Translations under genes and position numbers: made by a program
NCBI GenBank assembly: GCA_014904985.1
Contig: MU129061.1
Coordinates: forward strand, 1 to 64,000
DNA: 64,000 bases
DNA from: Hydnum rufescens UP504
Taxonomy: Eukaryota > Basidiomycota > Agaricomycetes > Cantharellales > Hydnaceae
Direction of reading: 5' to 3'
Shown here: positions 1 to 11,585 of the stretch, in pieces
Numbering within the stretch: the stretch's first letter is position 1
Layout: each line of letters begins with the position of its first letter
Notes under the pieces: model-generated
Databases searched by the model: none
Told to the model about the DNA's origin: nothing
The model's input: the letters and a program-made list of their open reading frames with translations, nothing else

Positions 1-22
1 AACAGGAACAGGAACAGGAACT
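1..22. repeat. AACAGG hexamer repeat at window edge
   Basis: Three and a half copies of the hexamer AACAGG run from the first base. The array is cut by the window edge, so its full length is unknown. Confidence 0.85.
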
Positions 23-174
23 TGGCCAGGGGGTGAACCGGAAGCAATGGGAAATGAAAAGGAAATGAAACCAAGATAGGGTTGGACCGGAGTCAAACCG
101 GAATCAAGCCGGAAGCAAAGTGGACTTGGGCGAGGGAAATAAGTGGAGAACCGGACTGGAGGTGGGCAGACGAG

Positions 175-225
175 GACCGGAGTAGACCGGAGTAGACCGG
201 AGTAGACCGGAGTAGACCGGAGTAG
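175..225. repeat. 10-bp tandem repeat (AGTAGACCGG)n
   Basis: About five perfect copies of AGTAGACCGG. Degenerate CCGGA-containing units lie at 85-175. The array marks the point where the retroelement reverse-transcriptase frame loses homology, so the element was probably truncated or rearranged here. Confidence 0.9.
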
Positions 226-417
226 GGGGCGAACCCTGACACATTTCCACCAGATGAACGGCAGCCGAAGGGAAAACAACAGTCGATAATGACTTTCCCT
301 GCTTCCTGGCAAGCGACGACAGTGAAGGGCATGTGATTGAATACAATAGGGATTTGGCGGTATGTGGCATCAATATTGATTTGTGCAGCCTGCGTGCCTG
401 GCGGAGCTGTAGCTACC

Positions 418-1104
418 CTGGGGGGGGGGCAGCATAAGGGTGTAAGAAAACAAAGCTGTACTGGCATGTGCTGGAAAATGAATTGAGGGAAAGGAGCTCT
501 GAGGGAGGGAGGACACTGATGCCCAAAGTGAGGATGAGAGGATGAGAGGACAAGAGGGCAGACAGCAAGTGCTGGTATGGGTGAAGAGACAGCATGCATT
601 GGCAAGGGTAATGATAGCGAGACAATGTGCACTGGCACGGATAACGAGACAACGTGCACTGGCTCGGATAGTGAGACAATGCGCACTGGCATGGATAATG
701 AGACAATGTGCACTGGCTCGGATAGCGAGACAACACACACTGGCACTGGCGCGGATAACGAGACAACGCGCACTGGCGCGGATAACGAGACAATGCGCAC
801 TGGCGCGGATAATGAGACAACACGCACTGGTGCAGATAACAAGACAACGTGCACTGGCATGGATAACGAGACAATGCGCACTGGCGCAGATAACGAGACA
901 ACATGCACTGGCACGGATAACAAGACACATGCACTGGCATGGATAACATGACAACGTGGTAACAAAACTGCCCAAAGACAAGGATGTGACAGCACACTGG
1001 GGCATAAGATGATGGAAGGGAGGTGGCGAGAGTGCAAACACCAGGGTGGAGATGGGGGAGGTACGCAGGCATGAATTGAAGGGGGAAGAAAAGGAAACAC
1101 TCAC
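418..1104 (-). other. 687-nt intron inside RT frame, carrying a minisatellite
   Basis: On the minus strand the donor is TG|GTGAGT and the acceptor CCCCAG|GGTAGC. Phase is conserved and the RT coding sequence continues on both sides. Most of the intron is the 27-bp tandem array listed separately. Confidence 0.6.
595..957. repeat. 27-bp minisatellite, about 12 units
   Basis: The consensus unit is close to GCACTGGC, then a variable CGCGGATAAC, then GAGACAAYG, repeated head to tail. One unit near 740 has an extra 6 bp (doubled CACTGG). Because 27 is a multiple of three, long open frames run through it on both strands. These are low-complexity artefacts, not genes. Confidence 0.9.
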
Positions 1105-1542
1105 CAGGAGGCAAAATCATCAAACTTTACCCAGACAGTTTTACGGTCTTCAGGAATGCAATCATTGACGGAGATCCCCGCACTTCCTTTGAACGAGAGG
1201 TCACGAATGATGTGCCATTTCCCAGGTTTACCAGGTTTGGGAACAAGACCAACGGGGGAGGTGCGAAAGTGTGAGCAGAGCAGGGCCTGTGCTGAAGAGA
1301 CAGGCATTGGTCCTGCCATACATCCAAGAGCAATCTCAGAGTCCCAGTATTCCTGGACAAGGCTAGCTTCCTGAGGGGTCTTATAGTGGTTTTTTTGGAT
1401 TACAGTGTGAGACAGCAGGGGCATTGGGCCCATAGGAAAGCCTTGGCGAATGAAAGAACAGAGGTCAGGGTATCTTGAAGTCAGGGAAAATAGATAAAGA
1501 TATCTCTCAAAGACATCAGCAAGCAGGGGGGTTGTGGGAGCA

Positions 1543-2058
1543 TCAAAGCTGGAGCTGACAGGATTGGGCACCGTGAGATCCATTGAGACAGACAGAGCAT
1601 TTGTGGGCCCCATGTCCTGAGCCGGGCTGTTGAGGGCAGCCACGGGTATTGAAGTAGAAGCAGAGGACAGAGTTAGTGTTGCCAGCGAGGGTGAGCTTGC
1701 CATCTTGGAAACAGGACTTGGTAGGGGCTCCCTTTGTGGTAAACTTCTCATGGCAAGATCTTGCGGTATGGCCGGGGCGCCCACAGAGACAGCAGCTGCC
1801 CAAGCCTGTGGCCACGCCTCGGGAGCTTGAAGGAAATGGACGATCATAAGGGGTGCGGTCATGGGTGCAGGGATGAGCTGAGTGAGCTGGGGCAATTACA
1901 CGAGCTGGCAGTGTGTTCAGAAGAGCAGAGAGTGTATTGAGACGCTCAGAGACCTTGGCCTCGATGAAGGAATCGTGCTGCTCGCAGCGAATCTCAGAAG
2001 TAAACTCTGCCAGTTCGCCAAAGAGGCTGTCATCGAGGATGAAGGGGAAGTGAACCAT
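1543..2058 (-). pseudogene. Zinc-knuckle region of the retroelement
   Basis: This frame contains a retroviral-type knuckle CLCGRPGHTARSC preceded by Cys (CX2CX4HX4C), then a second Cys/His-rich segment (CFYFNTRGC followed by HKCSVCLNGSHGAQSC). Such tandem clusters sit between gag and RT in basidiomycete DIRS-like elements and bind nucleic acid. It overlaps the next frame (RT, to 1895), and an apparent frame change near 1540 is needed to read on into the RT. The coding order fits one ancestral polyprotein rather than separate genes. Confidence 0.6.
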
Positions 2059-2349
2059 TGCTTCCTCTTGGCAATGTCAAAGCGTCAAATGATAGGAAAA
2101 TCCAGGGGCAACGTGTAGAGATAGTGGGTTCGGAGCTTCTCAAACCACGAGTGGAACATGTCACCAAACCCATGTTGTTGTAGGCAGTTATTGGCTACAG
2201 CGTATTCATATCATGTGCCAAATTGCGGCCTCCCCTTGTCTTTGCTGTTCCGGCCCATTCTAGGGCCACCCCCTTTTTTACTATATATAGCGTAGGTACT
2301 GCGTGTAAACCCCCACTGGTTTGTACCTCCACAACACACACGAGGTTCT

Positions 2350-3021
2350 TTATCCCAAAAACCCACTGCCAAGCACCTCTCTGATTGTGGTGACAAGATT
2401 GGAGGCTCCTTCCTCCCATTGAATCTTGTTTAGATTGTCTTCACCAGTGAGGAAAGGAGATGTAGAAATGATAGTGACCTTGGAGGAGGTTCCATCATCA
2501 AGGCGTGCCCTAACAGTTTCCGTGGAGAGAACAGTCTCATTGTGACACCAACGCTGGAGGGCATCAAACGTGAGCATGTTCAGAGGAACGTAGTGCTGTG
2601 CCTTAATTGTCTGCCTTAGATCTCTGGGAACGAACTCTATACCACGGTTTGGGCGCGAGTATACTGGGAGAGTATCAAAGCTAAGTTTGGAGGTCGGCAA
2701 GGATGTCAAGGTGGTAGTAGCAGGTGGTGAAACTTCAGGAGAGCCGGAGGATGACAGAGCCTGTGAGTACGCAAAGCTGACTTTCTCACATTCACGTGCA
2801 AAGGAATGCATGTCTGCAGGGGAAAGAGGGTGCGAGAGAGATGGGTGCATGGCACGGAAGGATGGGAGAGTCATGTGGAATGCAATGTTATGTGCTTCTT
2901 CACCCAGAGCAAGCATGTGCGGTCCCAGCAGAGTGACGTCTTTCAGTGTAAACCCTGCAAAAGGGTTAGGAGTAGACATAGGACCAGTAGAGGGAGTAGC
3001 AGAGCTTGAAGAACCAGCCAT
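2350..3021 (-). pseudogene. Gag-like protein of the retroelement (broken)
   Basis: The first methionine gives a Ser/Thr/Pro-rich start (MAGSSSSATPSTGPMSTPNP) followed by a region resembling the N-terminal part of basidiomycete retroelement gag proteins, with NLVTTIREVLG near the end. The frame then stops around 2350. Coding similarity seems to resume at about 2200 (FGDMFHSWFEKLRTHYLYTL) in another frame, where an in-frame stop and a one-base shift separate it from the zinc-knuckle part. The 2215-2345 stretch between may be an intron or an insertion; I could not find splice sites of matching phase. No function beyond nucleocapsid-like is claimed. Confidence 0.5.
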
Positions 3022-3254
3022 GGGTGAGATAGAAAAATTCTCGAGTGTGCGTGTGGTGTATGAACGGATGGGGCAAGCAAGACGAGTGAATTGCTGATGA
3101 GGAGCTGTTCCGGATCGAGCCGTAGCGTGGGACACTCAGACTAAAACGTAGACTCTACTATCAGGGGAAAAGGAACATCTCGCTTAATTGGGTCTACTAT
3201 GCTTATCAAGTCCTGGAGCTAGGGGCTCGTGCCTCGCACCGAGCTCAGGGATCT

Positions 3255-3373
3255 TGTTGGAGGTAGACAATCTCCCCTTGATTATGTAATACATTGTATA
3301 TATCCTGTGGATTCCGGAGATCAATCCCAGTTCCTGCTCCCGCCCCCATCCACCTGAACTCGCCCGTTCAACA
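3255..3373. repeat. Possible LTR remnant
   Basis: This 119-bp stretch starts TGTTGGAGG and ends TTCAACA, the short inverted TGTTG/CAACA ends typical of LTRs. It contains an AT-rich TATA-like core (ATTGTATATATCC). The five flanking bases do not match convincingly (gatct and agtct), so no target-site duplication can be claimed. Confidence 0.3.
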
Positions 3374-3386
3374 AGTCTTTGCTATT

Positions 3387-4607
3387 TTACATGGATGCTG
3401 GACCCGTATTAGACGGATCTACAACAGGAGCAGCGATTAGTGTGAATAGAATACATTGGGAGGTAGTACTTACTGCGAGGAGCGACGAAGTATTGGGGGA
3501 TCCTTGAGGGGTGTCGTATCAACTTTCCTAGAGCCTTTGCGTCGGAAACGATGATATCCTTCACAGCCACAATTTTACCTAGAGAATTAGATATTTAGGG
3601 AAGAAATACACAGGAATATATATGGATGGGACGTACCAAAAATCACCCGCGTTTTAAAATCGGACCTTAGCTTTCGCGTGACGGAGAGGCGGCAGGTGAT
3701 ACCGGGGGGTAAGGCGCGGCCATTCGCAGCTAACTGTGCTGTCTTGAGAACATCCAATTCATGTTCGTCGGTGCTTGCGTCGTAGTGGGTCCTGATAATA
3801 ATTCCGGCCGGTAAAGGTTGGTCAGGCCAATTGGAATACGCGATGGCCAAGACCTGCTCAAGCGGCTTTTTTGAGGCCCCGGCTTTTTTGTCTGTGAATT
3901 GTGCCGTAATCGTAATTGAAAGCGTGGTCGGGTCACCCGAGGAGCACCCACGACTCTCGGGACAGTCGTCTAGATAGGACGAAATGAATGTCCCGAGGAA
4001 CCCACCTTGAATCTGGTTGCCTGGATCTTCCACTCGACATGCCCAGACTGTACCCCGTGTGTCATCAAAGCATGATTGTCGATTGGCTATTATAGATGCT
4101 CCCAGATACATCCTGGAGGGGGACGTGAAAAATTGAAGTGGGACGAGGGAACTGAGGGTGGGATTCACAGTGAAACCTGAGCTTGTTGTGATTTGAGTGC
4201 TTGGAGCGTATTCCCGAGTGGACTTTGGTGTAAAGAGTTTGCATTCTGTGGGGTGTGGCTCCAGGGTCTCCGTGTGTTTCCCGTGAAGTACTTTGACAAC
4301 GATTTTATATTCATCTAATCGGAATCGCTGGGCGCCTTTATGACCATGGGGATCGAGCCTGATGTCGCCTTCAAGGACGATAGCCCTTGAATCGGCAAGT
4401 TTCTAGGGAGCAAAATGATTAAATTTCTGAAGAAATATGCACCTGGCTAACCTGGGTCTGGACCACCATACGGATAGTGGCGTCTTGGATTACATCGCCG
4501 GACGTTGCGGAATGCCAGGGAAAGGAGGCCATGCCTATAAACTCATGGCCTACTTGGGCGTTTAGACTAGAGCTCGGGATAAAGCGATCATCTAGACGCA
4601 GCGACAT
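3387..4607 (-). CDS. Conserved-looking hypothetical protein, four exons
   Basis: I do not recognise this protein. The ATG at 4607 opens MSLRLDDRFIPSSSL. Exon 1 ends at a GTTAGC donor (about 4451) and an acceptor CCCTAG near 4402 leads into exon 2 (KLADSRAIVLEGDIRL). Exon 2 holds most of the protein, including DTRGTVWACRVEDP and PPGITCRLSVTRKLRSD. It ends at a GTACGT donor near 3637. A short exon (IVAVKDIIVSDAKALGKL) and a final exon ending in NTGPASM with a TAA stop at 3387 complete about 330 residues. No signal peptide, membrane segment or known domain is visible. The consistent splicing phases and coding character argue for a real gene. It lies between the retroelement and the PNP gene. Confidence 0.55.
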
Positions 4608-5699
4608 AGCGGGAAAAGTGACTTGGGCTTTCTCGAGAGTGACGGGGGTACGAAGTTGGGGGGCGGAGCGCCACGGTGAAGTATATATATTTATTCAAGC
4701 CCTGGACTGGAATTAAATTTCGGCACCGTGTGAAGGACAGCTTCATTTATATAATCCCGGATTTGCCGTATATATCAAAACATCCGGCCATTTGACTCAT
4801 GATTTGAGTACCGCGGGAACGCAGAAGTCCGGGCACTTGCGGACTCAGCGTCGCCAGAGTCCTCGGAGATCGTCAACGTGAGCTGCGAGTGCACCGCCGA
4901 CGGTGCGACATCCGTATTTGGTCTTGCCGTATTCCAGTTCGGCTTCTCTTTGGTCTCGAATGCACGGAATGATATTCCCCTGGACTACTGTTACTATTGG
5001 ACGGTTCTTTCAGCAAGCCACCGCACGTTTCGTATTCAAGTCCGATGCACGGTGCACGATTTTCAAGCGGGTTGCGAGCTTGGCTCAAGATTTCCTAGGC
5101 GAGGCCCCACCTATGGCCCAGTTCTTCGTTGATGGGGAGACTCGTGCCAAGCATTGGTTTTTTAGTCAACACTTTGAGGGTGACTATCTTTTTCATGGCC
5201 TTCGTTCAAATGTGTGAATCTCATTCATGTTGGCCTCGACAGGGTGGATTCAAGCCTGTCCACTGGGATGCACTATGTAGGGTTCCTTGCTCAATATCTT
5301 TGTGTTCCATTTGTAAACCGCCCGCCATATCCGTAACTCCGCGTAATGATTGCGAAATTGTGCGGATTGACTCTCTGTCCAACGCGTGGTTTTTCTTCAA
5401 GACCATGAGCGTCTCGGGTGCAGAGGCTGTTGTCAGCCGCTTTGTCTTGCTTCATCGGGCAAGGTGAAAGTGCATGACACCCTTGGGAAACTACTTGATG
5501 ATGCCTTCCAGTTCGTGCTGTTGTAAGATATGTACATGTATCGTAGGAGTAATACATCTATTGGGCTTCTCCAATATTGCTGGTTCTGTGCTCATTGCAT
5601 ACATCAGTCTGGGCGTCCCCAAGAATTGACGGAGGTCCAGTGAGTAATGAGGCTTACTGATAGGTCAAAGACTCTACATCCGCACGGGGGAGCTGACTC
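4608..5699. other. Intergenic, no supported gene
   Basis: Several 60-110 codon open frames exist on both strands (for example 4903-5217 plus and 4873-5088 minus). None shows a recognisable motif or a convincing intron structure. A decayed gene cannot be excluded. Confidence 0.4.
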
Positions 5700-7120
5700 T
5701 CACACCGCATGAGCCCCGGCGGCCTCCCCTTCCGCAGCTCGCGCCTCCACGATTCCCTCCACCAGTGCACGCATACTCTCCGCTTTGCGCCTTCCCACCT
5801 CGAGCACCTCAGCGTGCGTCACTTCCTCTGCTGCCGCTTTCGGGATGTGATGTCCTGCCACCTACAAGAGAAATAATGCAATAGAATAAATATCGTTATA
5901 ATAAGGTGGGATCGGTAGGAGCCGAAAAAGAAGCAAATAACCAGTAAAAAAGGGAGATGCACTTACCTCGGCTTCGAACTCGTCGCGAGGGGAGATGTAA
6001 GTGTCTGGGATAACGACAGCGTTAGTCACCAACGAGAGCACGAGGACCTGCATCCCCGCCTGGCGCGCGGCCACCTGTTCCCACCTCGCATGATAAACAC
6101 CCAACACGACGTAAATATTATTCAGGTGGGGGGGAGACACGCACCACCTCGGGGACAGTACTCATCCCAACGACGTCGCCGCCGATGCTCCGTAGGAAGC
6201 GGCCCTCTGCGGGTGTCTCGTACGTAGGGCCAGAGACCCAGGCGTACGTACCCTCTGCGAGAGCGCTGCGCGGGAAGCCGAGAGCATGGGCAACGCGGAA
6301 CGTGGTCTTGCGAAGCTCGAAGGAGTAGGCGGCGGAGAGGGGGACGAAGCGCGCGGAGAATGGGGGCGCGAGGACAGGGCCTTGGAGTGCATTGAAAGGA
6401 CCCTGAAGGTGAGTGGGATTGCTTGGTCCCCGGTTGACTAGGGAGACCAGGAGAGGGAGAGGCACGCACGGTTAGATTTGGGAGTGCGATGTGGTCTTGC
6501 ACTACGACAACTAGGACGCAAGAATTAGCGCCCACAAAATTCAAAAGAGTGGATACTTGACGGAACTTACTAGTCCCGATTGGGAAGTTGGGATTGAGGC
6601 CACCAGCCGCGTTCGTGACTGTTTGAAGAGAGCGATTATGAAGGCGGATCTCACGAGGTACGGGATCTGGGAGAGCGCAAATTTACTTATGATATCTTTG
6701 ATACCAAGGAGGGCCATGAGCCGGATGGGGTACACCACGTCACTTAGAGGATGGCCTTCGTAGGGGTGAAGCTATTCCTAGAGCGAATGGGTTCCAACCA
6801 AATGGAAATCAGCGCGTTTTTTGACAAGGGCGGAGGAGAAAGCGTACGCGACCAAGCATGGCCACGACAGGGATGTCATTTCCCGCGCCGAGGAAGCCGA
6901 ATGCGAGGGCACTGGTGTGGCCAGAGACAGTGCTGTTGGCGAAGCCATCGAGGTCGGCATAGGGGATGACGATTTGCTCTCGCATGCTAGCAGCGAGAGT
7001 AGCGAGGCCGGAGCCACATACGATGGCTATTCGGGGCTCTCGAAGGCTAGGCGGGAGGCGGGAATGGATGGTCTCGAGTGCGCGGCCGAAGCTGGAGTGT
7101 AGCGCGGTGTCGGGCGCCAT
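5700..7120 (-). CDS. Purine nucleoside phosphorylase
   Basis: Cytosolic enzyme of purine salvage that splits inosine or guanosine with phosphate into base and ribose-1-phosphate. The ATG at 7120 is followed by IAIVCGSGLATLAASM (phosphate-binding Gly loop) and VSGHTSALAFG. After an intron come LHPYEGH and PIRLMALLGIKDI. Later exons give TNAAGGLNPNFPIGT, VVVVQDHIALPNL and GTYAWVSGPTYETPAEGRFL. The pocket motif VGMSTVPE is followed by a last intron and LVTNAVV, whose Asn matches the base-contacting Asn of trimeric PNPs. The C-terminus (AGHHIPKAAAEEVTHAEVL) ends at TGA 5700. There are six or seven short introns. Order and length (about 310 residues) fit the PNP/MTAP family, and the Asn favours PNP over MTAP. 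It is divergent from the trehalase gene. Confidence 0.93.
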
Positions 7121-8416
7121 GGCTAACTGAAAATTAAGAGGGGATGATGGGAGGGGAAAACTAGTGATAGGTATGTACGCACCATAAGTCTATGAAAGGA
7201 AATTTAGCGTTACGTTACGGACCTGAGCTACAAGCTAACACAAATAATCGCCCCTTTGTTATGCCAAAAAGTGGAATGGCCTCGGAAAACTCCGAGAAGA
7301 TCTAGGTCAAGTTCACTAGGATCTGGGGCCAATTTGCAGATATGGGCGTTGATGGACGACCCCCAAACCAGAAATCTAATGGTGTCCTCGATCTTTCCGA
7401 TGATGAGGACGAAATTAATATACATACTCCTAGTCTCGGTCGACACCGGAGATTAACTCCAAAGGACCAAAAAAAGGTAGCTGTGACGTGACAGTAACAA
7501 CGATGGGGGTGTGACGTGCACTTGCAGCCACGACATTCAATGTGTCTGGAAAGCTCCCGGAGACGGTGATTCTTCACCTTTGCTCCTTAGACCGGCCTCC
7601 AGATATCTTTATAGTTCATATATGCCCCTCTCCTGCACGACTTGTTTGCCATACATCTGAAACGCATTGGCCTACCTACAGTGTTTGTATCCAGTCAGTT
7701 CCATCTGGTCTGCCTTCATTTTATTAACCCATTGGATTCCATTCCATCAACACCTCTCGTAAATTGAATATTTGGTTTCTGCGGTGTGTGTCACCCCAGA
7801 ACCTGACCCGATGGCCCCGATCTAGTTCGCAACATCCCCACGGCGATTTGACCGACTTGCTAGGGACTGTATATAGTAGCAATTTTTGCCAGGCTAGCAC
7901 TGTGATGTTAGAATTTGCGTTGCTGCATGCACAGTATGTGACTCGCTTATATTTATCAGCCTTCTTGTATTGATGGATAGATGATCTGGACGAATCCGCC
8001 CCTATGGAAGGAGGCGAGTGGATACGGATCGATATTCGCATGCATATGGTCCTTGTCTCGGTCGAAAACTTGGAGATGGGGAAAATGTTCATGAGGAGCC
8101 TCGGGTGATGACCCCAAGACGAAGAGCATTTCCATGTTTTACTCTGCACACCGTGCTTGTAGACACATTCCCACGGTTTGTTCACCGTCAATTATTGTAA
8201 TATACACTTTTTTCTAACCACCTTGTAGCTATAGCAAGAGAACCCGAGCTTCATCTTTGTGCCATCCCCGCAATTTTCTAGAAAATAAGTGATCGCGGAA
8301 CACGTTTTTCCACGGCCCGTTAACAATATTCGACGCCCGGGTTACTTCCAGTAACCGTAAAAGCCTCCTTGCTCATCCATCCACAGACTCTCGCGCTCAC
8401 GAAGGAGGATTGTACT
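7121..8416. promoter_or_regulatory. Divergent intergenic region PNP / trehalase
   Basis: This 1.3 kb lies between two divergently transcribed genes and should contain both promoters. Only short, unrecognisable frames are present (such as 7542-7727 plus and 7724-8191 minus). No specific operator or TATA box can be assigned with confidence. Confidence 0.4.
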
Positions 8417-11400
8417 ATGTTGGCACTGGTGGTGGGCCTGGTGGCAATTGCCGGGAAAGCTCTCGCCCAGACCGCTGTCCCTAGTCCTACCGCCCCTCTC
8501 AACGCGACACTCCCTTCTCAAGCACCCCTCCCACCTTCCCAGGCATGGTGCCCTTCCAAGATATTCTGCGCAGGTCCCGTACGTTCCCTGCATCCCTCGA
8601 ATCACCCCTGTCACACTGACCCGTCTTGTTACCCTCGCTTTCCCTTTCGTATCCCAGCTCCTGCAAACCATCAACATCGGGCAGCTCTACTCCGACTCCA
8701 AAACATTTGTGGACAAGCCCACCGTCGGCACCCCCAACAAGACACTTGCAGACTTCAATGCCCTACTTCGTGCTGGAAACGCCGTATCCAATACGTCCGC
8801 GGTCACTTATGGATCGCTCATAGAATACGTCGATGCTGACTTTGTACGTACCACGTATCACACCACCCGGCCCGCGTTAATTCCTATTATATTACGTGCT
8901 TCGTACATGACACATCTGTAGGCAGGTGAAGGTCTCGAACTCATTCCCGAATCTCTCTCCTCGGTGGCCTCGCTTCCTACTTTCCTCCAAGGGAACAAGA
9001 CTGTGCCCGACCCACTCGTCCGTAGTTGGGCGACTATCGTCCATGGTTACTGGGGTTCCCTCATCCGCCAGACGAACAGCAGCGTTTTGTGTGATGGTGT
9101 CAAGTGCGAAAGCACCCTCATTCCCCTCAACCATACTTTCGTCGTCCCTGGGGGCCGGTTCAGAGGTGCGTTAGATCGCGATTACTTCCTATTTGTGTTT
9201 GCATTGGATGATTGACGCACGGTTGGGTGATCCGTCAGAACAATACTATTGGGACTCGTATTGGATCATCGAGGTAATACCTACAGTCCTGTGGTGTCCC
9301 GATGCACGAATGACTGATCCACAGACTCACAAATCAATGTCCTTTGTTTCGCGGCACTTAGGGCCTCATACAATCCGAGCTTTACAGCATTGCGAACTCG
9401 ACGCTCCAGAACTTCATGGACGAACTTGAGACGATTGGGTTCATTCCTAATGGGGGTCGTATATACTACCTCAATCGGAGTCAGCCGCCTCTCTTTATGA
9501 AGGTAGAAGCATTTATTTTTCCATTCGTCTTCCTTGATGAATTTGATTGCTCATATGGGTTTCTGTCGTATGACTCTAGATGCTTTATGCTTATGTCACC
9601 GCGACAAAGGATGTTGCCATTCTCGACCGTGCGCTTCCTCTTGCAGAGGTAATTGGATTCATATTTCTTCTATATTCGACTCCTCGTTTCCGAATTCTAT
9701 GAGGCGCGGCACTCACGCATTCGTATGCTACATTGTGATGGCACAGGTGGAGCTCGCCTGGTGGCACAAGAATCGCTCCCTAACTGTTACGTCCCCTTAC
9801 ACCGGCAAAACGCATCAAGTATTGCGCTATGCCGTCGTCAATACAGCCCCGCGTCCCGAAGTGCGTCTTTCTCTCACTTCGACATGCACATAATTGTTTC
9901 TACACCTGTCCTCCATCTCGCCATGCTTTGGGAGGGTGAAGTAGACATTATTCACCAGTTGGCCTTATCATAGGGCTATCTCCCGGACTACATCACCGCG
10001 AACGGCGCCGATATCGAAGTACCACTAACTGAAACGGAGAAAGAGAACCTCTACGCCGAGCTCGCGAGTGGTGCAGAGTCGGGACACGATTATTCCGCAC
10101 GATTCATCAAGAACCCCTACGTCGGGAATGCGACGAACACGAATCCTGCACTGCGAGGGCTTAATGTGCGTGGCACTATTCCAGTAGATTTGAACAGTAT
10201 TCTATGTGAGTGGTTTCTCTTGACGAACATTCGTCTTCTTTCCTGTTATCCGAGCGTCATGACTGAGGTGCACTCTTGCGTTCGGGTGTTCTGTGTAGAT
10301 AAATATCACTATCTCGTGGCCGACCTGTATGATCTCCGTGCGCATACCAAAGGGCACGATCTCACTGATGCGGCCGTCCGTGACAAGAAGCTCGCAGCGC
10401 GTCACCGGCACACATCTGCGAGTATCAAGTCCGCGATCCTGGACCTCTTCTGGGACCCGGACCGTGTCTCGTTCTACGACTACAACTTGACGGCTTCGGC
10501 GCGCGGGACGTTCTACTCTCCTGCGGCGTTCTGGCCATTCTGGAACGACATCATCCCGTGCGATGTGCTGACGGATGAGAACAAGGCAATGCAAGCATTC
10601 AGTGCGTTGCGCATGACACTGGCGAGGTACAATGGGTCGTTTCCGGCCAGTTTCCTTGTTACAGGGTTGCAGTGGGATGCGCCTAAGTATGTTGACTTCT
10701 CATTGTTTGTTCACAATTGGCTTTGAATTTTGACCTGCGGGTCAGTGCCTGGCCGCCGCATCAGTTCATCGCCGTCGAGGCACTTCAGCGGTTACCAAAA
10801 AACCTGACACAGAAGGCCCTGCCGACGCTGTCGTCTAGCGTGACGTCCTTCTCGCTCATCCCGCAAGGCCAGCTTGGGCTAAACGAGTCACAGCTCCCTC
10901 TCCAGCCACTGCTCACTGGCGGGTATGCTGCCGGGGACATTAATGAGATATCTTCGGATGATGGTGAGGTGACGGTGCCGAATGGTGGGAATGGGACGGC
11001 TGGAGAAGGGTGGGCGCATGTGCTCAGCCGGGAATTGGTGAATCGATACGTCTCAGGTTTATTCTGCTCTTGGTCCGCCGTCCTTCCTTTCTATTTCATT
11101 CTGATTTTGTGCTGATTTGTGTGCGTATGCGCGGGTGCGTAGGTATGCAACGGGCGGTTCCATTCCTGGTCTTTTACAACAACTTCCGGTATCCGTGCTG
11201 AATTCAACCAATTCAGTGAACAATACAGGCAATATGTTCGAGAAGCTGAGTACGTTTAATGTCGATATCGCGGGTAATGGAGGAGAATACACTGGTGCGG
11301 CCCTTCAATATGCACCTGTGGCACGGGATTGACGAAATTATTTATCGATGCACAGTACAAGCGGGCTTTGGATGGTCGAACGGCGTACTTTTGTGGTTCG

Positions 11401-11585
11401 TATCCAAATACGGGAAGATCATCAACACTCCAAGCTGTCCTGCGATTGTGATCGCGCCCTCATCAACCAGCAGTACGAACACGAAGAGGATGCGTGCGTT
11501 TACGGGGAGGGAGAGACGCGGGGTCCATGTGCCTGTACTTCCCCGTGATCCGCGCGGGGGTCCAAGACCTTGGGCCTGGTTTTGA
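8417..11585 (+). CDS. Trehalase (glycoside hydrolase family 37), secreted
   Basis: Hydrolyses trehalose to two glucose molecules. The ATG at 8417 opens a signal peptide (MLALVVGLVAIAGKALAQ), pointing to an extracellular or vacuolar acid-type enzyme. Both GH37 signatures are exact after splicing: PGGRFREQYYWDSYW across the intron near 9162, and QWDAPNAWPPHQF across the intron at about 10688. Other family segments are QTINIGQLYSDSKTFVDK (exon 2) and, near the end, VDIAGNGGEYTVQAGFGW, which is restored by an intron ending in ACAG at 11350. The last exon reads NGVLLWFVSKYGKI and stops at 11585. About ten short introns are present with no frame break. The adjacent sugar transporter on the same strand would suit uptake of the glucose released; that link is inference. 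Confidence 0.95.

Larger units (their letters stand above)
236..1895 (-). pseudogene. Reverse transcriptase fragment, intron-split
   Basis: The N-terminal RT region ends in KTVWVKFDDFAS at about 1106. A GTGAGT donor at 1104 and a CAG acceptor at 418 join it in phase 2 (codon TG|G) to VATAPPGTQAAQ, then NIDATYRQIPI. That last motif holds the first catalytic Asp. The chain then reads about 30 residues (CCFPFGCRSSGGN) and dissolves in the CCGGAGTAGA repeat, so the YxDD-like box, RNase H and everything downstream are missing. Splicing across the minisatellite intron restores one continuous RT frame, which supports the intron as real in the ancestral copy. Confidence 0.65.
236..3021 (-). mobile_element. 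Degenerate DIRS-like retrotransposon remnant
   Basis: Read on the minus strand, the pieces come in retroelement order: a gag-like frame (3021-2350), a zinc-knuckle region (2058-1543), the first part of a reverse transcriptase (about 1895-1106) and its continuation after an intron (417 to about 236). Seen directly: the CCHC knuckle, the phrase LVPKPGKPGKWHIIRDLSF and the catalytic-Asp context NIDATYRQIPI. From family knowledge, this combination matches the RT of tyrosine-recombinase (DIRS-like) elements common in Agaricomycetes. No recombinase, RNase H or terminal repeats are visible, so the order assignment is inference. Frame changes near 2050-2110 and 1540, a large missing 3' part and satellite DNA at the truncated end indicate a dead copy. 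Confidence 0.7.

Noticed and set aside
542..951. Long open frames on both strands through the 27-bp repeat
   Set aside because: The repeat unit is a multiple of three, so frames stay open by periodicity. The region is an intron of the retroelement.
595..957. Regular repeat array as a possible CRISPR
   Set aside because: Units are contiguous with no spacers, and the genome is eukaryotic. It is a minisatellite.
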